Shown here piece by piece: positions 5,083-7,348 of a stretch of 7,348 nt of DNA; the first letter of the stretch is position 1, and each line of letters begins with the position of its first letter. Location of the stretch: the NCBI GenBank assembly GCA_938028745.1, contig CALIZL010000111.1:1-7348 (forward strand), written 5' to 3'. The translations under genes and the position numbers were made by a program. The notes below the pieces were generated by a model. That model made no database searches and had not been told where the DNA came from. It worked only from the letters and a program-made list of their open reading frames with translations. Source of the DNA: an uncultured Prevotella sp. (GTDB lineage Bacteria; Bacteroidota; Bacteroidia; Bacteroidales; Bacteroidaceae).

Positions 5083-7053
5083 ATGAGAAAATATATCATA
5101 TTACTGCTACTTGCCATCTGTACGCAGCTGTCGGCCGAGGGGTTAGGCAAGGACACGAACATCAAGGGAACGGCTAAACTTAACGGGAAAGACGTACCGA
5201 TGTGGTTTAACGTAACGGGCACAGACGTTGTAGCGGTTGGCAATGGCAAGAATGCAGCCATCAGTCAGTATTCGGAAGGCAAGCTTGTTGTGCCGGCCAG
5301 CATCGTTAACCCTGCCGACAAGCGCAGGTATAAGGTTGAGAAAGTGGCTAACTTTGCATTTAGCCTTTGCAGCAAACTAACCGCGGTTACCCTAGAAGAG
5401 GGCATCAAGGAGATTGGCGAGAATGCCTTTTCGGGCTGCAACGCCCTGCAAACCATCGGCTTTCCCGCATCGCTAACCGCCATTGGCAGAGGTGCATTCG
5501 CGGGTTGCAACCAGCTTAGGCATGCCCAATTGCCTAAAAACCTGGCTTCGATAGGGCAAGAGGCTTTCGCCGGAAATCAATTCGCAGACAATAAGCTGCT
5601 ACTTCCGATAAAGGTAGCCGCCATCCCCATCGCCGCATTCGATGGCTGCAAACTGCAAATGGCGATACTGCCCCCTACGCTGCAAAGCATTGAAGAAGAT
5701 GCTTTCCGCGGAGCAGGCTCGTGCGACTTCTACATGTTCGACGGCAATGCAGTGCCATCGGTACACAGCAAGGGCGTGAACGCCGCTAGCCACTGGTATG
5801 TCAGCAAACCGCAAAACTATGTGCAAAAGAGCTACTGCAACGGGCTGCTCCCCATCAGCGCAATGGTGCCCCAAGATGAGTTCGTTGCCGATAACCTCAC
5901 CTATCGGATTGTACAAGTGGGCCAATATCCGGGCATATTCACGGCCTCGGCCTACAAAAGGAACGACAAAAAGGATTGGACAAGCGAGTTTAAAGACCTG
6001 AAAGCGGCCGTGCACAATCCCACGTTCGCAGGTAAATGGAATCCCCAATACCGCATCAACGGCATAGATGCCAACTTCTTTACTGGCAACGACATTGTTA
6101 AACTACACCACATTGCCTTGCCTGCCGGCATCGAACCCGTCCTATCTAAAAACGCCTTTGCACAATGCAAGGCTTTGGTTTCGCTGGATTTGTCGGCCAT
6201 GAGCCCGCTAAGCAAAGCCGAAAGCGATGCGTTTTTAAGCGGACTTCCCGAATTTACCATCGTGTATGCGCCCAAAACACAGGCACAAGAACACCGCGCC
6301 GCCAACACCGTGCTGACGAATAAGGACGGGAAACGCCACACAAGCCTTTACAAGATGCAGCTAAACGAAACCTTCGACGCATTGGCACTGCAAGGAAACC
6401 TCGCCTATCGGCTCCCTTATAGCTTTGAAGCCAAGCGCGCAACGTTCTTCCGTTCGTCTTTTAAGAACAAAAAGAAAGAGACACTTGTCTTGCCTTTTGC
6501 CGCCAAACCGCGCGGAAAGGCCTTTGCTTTCGACGGCATGGACAAGCAAGGAGGCACCAACACCACCCTGAAGTTTGCCAAGAAAGACGAGTTGCAGGCC
6601 AACACTCCTTATATATATGCCTCTGACGGCACGGAGATATGGGCAGAAAATGTGGTGGTGAACCCACAAAACAGCACAAACACGCCGACGAAGGATGGCT
6701 TGTTTGGCGTATATAAGGCCGATTTAGTTAAGGCATTAGCCGCTGCGCAACAGCTAAACGGGGCTGCCTACACCCTTAATGCCGAGGGAAACAAGGGCAA
6801 TGCCACGTTTGTGCAAGCCACCGATGATGCTAAACTTACGCCCTTCCATGCCTTCTTGCACTTGTCCGACATGCTGGTTGGCGCAAATCTCAAACTTGTG
6901 TTCGAGGGAGAAGCGGCCACGGGGATAGAGAAAGTGGACAACGATGTGGACAACGAGACCAACACATGGTATAATCTGCAAGGCATCAAGTACAATTCCA
7001 AGCCCCAAAAAGGCATTTACATTCGTAATGGAAAGAAAGTGGTGGTGCAGTAA
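5083..7053 (+). CDS. BspA-type leucine-rich-repeat surface protein
   Basis: A 656-residue exported protein. A signal peptide spans residues 1-18 (MRKYI, leucine run, AxSA). Residues 25-83 form the usual strand-rich lead-in to BspA repeats. LRR_5-type repeats of about 22-24 residues follow from 84 to 216, six copies with the pattern L-x2-IG-x2-AF-x-GC; a lone seventh (NAFAQCKALVSLDLSAM) lies at 357-373. Residues 440-610 match a module frequent in Prevotella surface proteins, with LVLPFA (468-473), LQANTPYIY (504-512), GLFGVY (539-544) and a TPFHAFLHL stretch (586-594). The end (WYNLQG...KGIYIRNGKKVVV, 629-655) resembles a shortened type IX secretion-type tail. BspA proteins bind host matrix or other bacteria in studied species; here adhesion is inferred. 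The start is preceded by an A-rich leader typical of the phylum. An intrinsic terminator lies 174 bp downstream. Confidence 0.92.
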   Translation: MRKYIILLLLAICTQLSAEGLGKDTNIKGTAKLNGKDVPMWFNVTGTDVVAVGNGKNAAISQYSEGKLVVPASIVNPADKRRYKVEKVANFAFSLCSKLTAVTLEEGIKEIGENAFSGCNALQTIGFPASLTAIGRGAFAGCNQLRHAQLPKNLASIGQEAFAGNQFADNKLLLPIKVAAIPIAAFDGCKLQMAILPPTLQSIEEDAFRGAGSCDFYMFDGNAVPSVHSKGVNAASHWYVSKPQNYVQKSYCNGLLPISAMVPQDEFVADNLTYRIVQVGQYPGIFTASAYKRNDKKDWTSEFKDLKAAVHNPTFAGKWNPQYRINGIDANFFTGNDIVKLHHIALPAGIEPVLSKNAFAQCKALVSLDLSAMSPLSKAESDAFLSGLPEFTIVYAPKTQAQEHRAANTVLTNKDGKRHTSLYKMQLNETFDALALQGNLAYRLPYSFEAKRATFFRSSFKNKKKETLVLPFAAKPRGKAFAFDGMDKQGGTNTTLKFAKKDELQANTPYIYASDGTEIWAENVVVNPQNSTNTPTKDGLFGVYKADLVKALAAAQQLNGAAYTLNAEGNKGNATFVQATDDAKLTPFHAFLHLSDMLVGANLKLVFEGEAATGIEKVDNDVDNETNTWYNLQGIKYNSKPQKGIYIRNGKKVVVQ

Positions 7054-7058
7054 GATTG

Positions 7059-7098
7059 TGAGTTCATGAGTTTGTGAGCTTGTGAAATGATGAGCTTG
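7059..7098 (+). repeat. degenerate 8-bp-period array, five units
   Basis: Starting 6 nt after the LRR gene's stop, the sequence divides into TGAGTTCA, TGAGTTTG, TGAGCTTG, TGAAATGA and TGAGCTTG with no gaps. A further related piece, AAGATTGTAAGTTTG (7127-7141), resembles the array's leading edge at 7052-7066. The same octamer consensus appears on the minus strand at 49-80. It lies in the transcribed 3' region before the terminator. Function unknown. Confidence 0.65.
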
Positions 7099-7227
7099 CA
7101 GGCGCGTATGATGATAAATCGTTTACAAGATTGTAAGTTTGCGAGGGGCTATTAAACCTCAGTATCGCCAAATACCACATCAAGCTATTAGCGAAACGCG
7201 CCACATCACCATTTGAACGCTCCCTAA

Positions 7228-7261
7228 AAAAGCGGGTATGCCGATGGGCATACCCGCTTTT
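7228..7261 (+). terminator. strong bidirectional intrinsic terminator
   Basis: A perfect 15-bp stem (7228-7242 pairing with 7247-7261) closes a GATG loop. The GC-rich core GCGGGTATGCC is flanked by an A-run on the left and a T-run on the right, so it can end transcription in both directions. On the plus strand it ends the hydrolase/LRR unit, 174 bp after the LRR stop. It also insulates the promoter that follows. Confidence 0.9.
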
Positions 7262-7309
7262 CGTTTCATCGCCAACAAGTAGGCGAGGCGTTTATGGCTC
7301 AGCGGAAAA

Positions 7310-7341
7310 TTAGTGGGGACAAATTATTTTTATTACTTTTG
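7310..7341 (+). promoter_or_regulatory. Bacteroidetes-type promoter for a gene beyond the window
   Basis: TTAG (7310-7313) matches three of four bases of the -33 box TTTG. After 20 nt comes TACTTTTG (7334-7341), a full match to TAnnTTTG. Transcription would start at about the last bases of the window. An ATG at 7346-7348 is probably too close to the start point to be the initiation codon unless the mRNA is leaderless. Confidence 0.65.
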
Positions 7342-7348
7342 CATCATG

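Noticed and set aside
4128..5510. Several minus-strand open frames opposite the hydrolase and LRR genes
   Set aside because: They lie fully or mostly antisense to genes with clear domains and have no recognisable product or leader.
3010..7220. CATCACCATTT shared at 3010-3020 and 7204-7214
   Set aside because: An 11-base match with only loose similarity around it is weak evidence for a repeat family.

Overview
The window looks like chromosomal DNA from a member of the Bacteroidales, most likely a Prevotella-type organism (inference). The signs are a BspA-type leucine-rich-repeat surface protein with a C-terminal tail typical of Prevotella, a DUF4595-like lipoprotein, promoter matches to the Bacteroidetes TTTG-N20-TAnnTTTG pattern, no Shine-Dalgarno sequences where they would be expected, and A-rich leaders before start codons.

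Layout: (a) Positions 1-1088 hold little or no intact coding sequence. A possible tail of an upstream gene ends at 42. It is followed by an 8-bp-period degenerate array (49-80), an isolated 22-mer (218-239), a seven-unit 22-bp tandem array (403-556), and a cluster of GAGCGGTTG/GGGCA repeats (674-900) that includes two 36-mers differing at two positions. (b) 1089-1394 is a short ORF that looks like the 3' part of a decayed gene. (c) 1440-2910 holds two tightly packed genes, a DUF4595-like lipoprotein and a YjdF/DUF2238 membrane protein, probably one transcription unit. (d) 2911-3605 is a 695-bp non-coding stretch with small hairpins and a candidate promoter. (e) 3606-7053 holds a secreted alpha/beta hydrolase with a visible Ser-Asp-His triad, then 49 bp downstream a BspA-like LRR protein. 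The two are probably co-transcribed and act at the cell envelope or outside it. (f) 7054-7348 holds a second 8-bp-period array directly after the stop codon, a strong bidirectional intrinsic terminator (7228-7261), and a good promoter (7310-7341) for a gene beyond the window.

The protein-coding genes are ordinary for such a genome. I do not see a clear new defence, mobile or biosynthetic system. The least explained material is the non-coding repeats: the 22-bp array, the 36-bp pair with its degenerate relatives, and the octamer arrays that sit just after gene ends on opposite strands at the two edges of the window.
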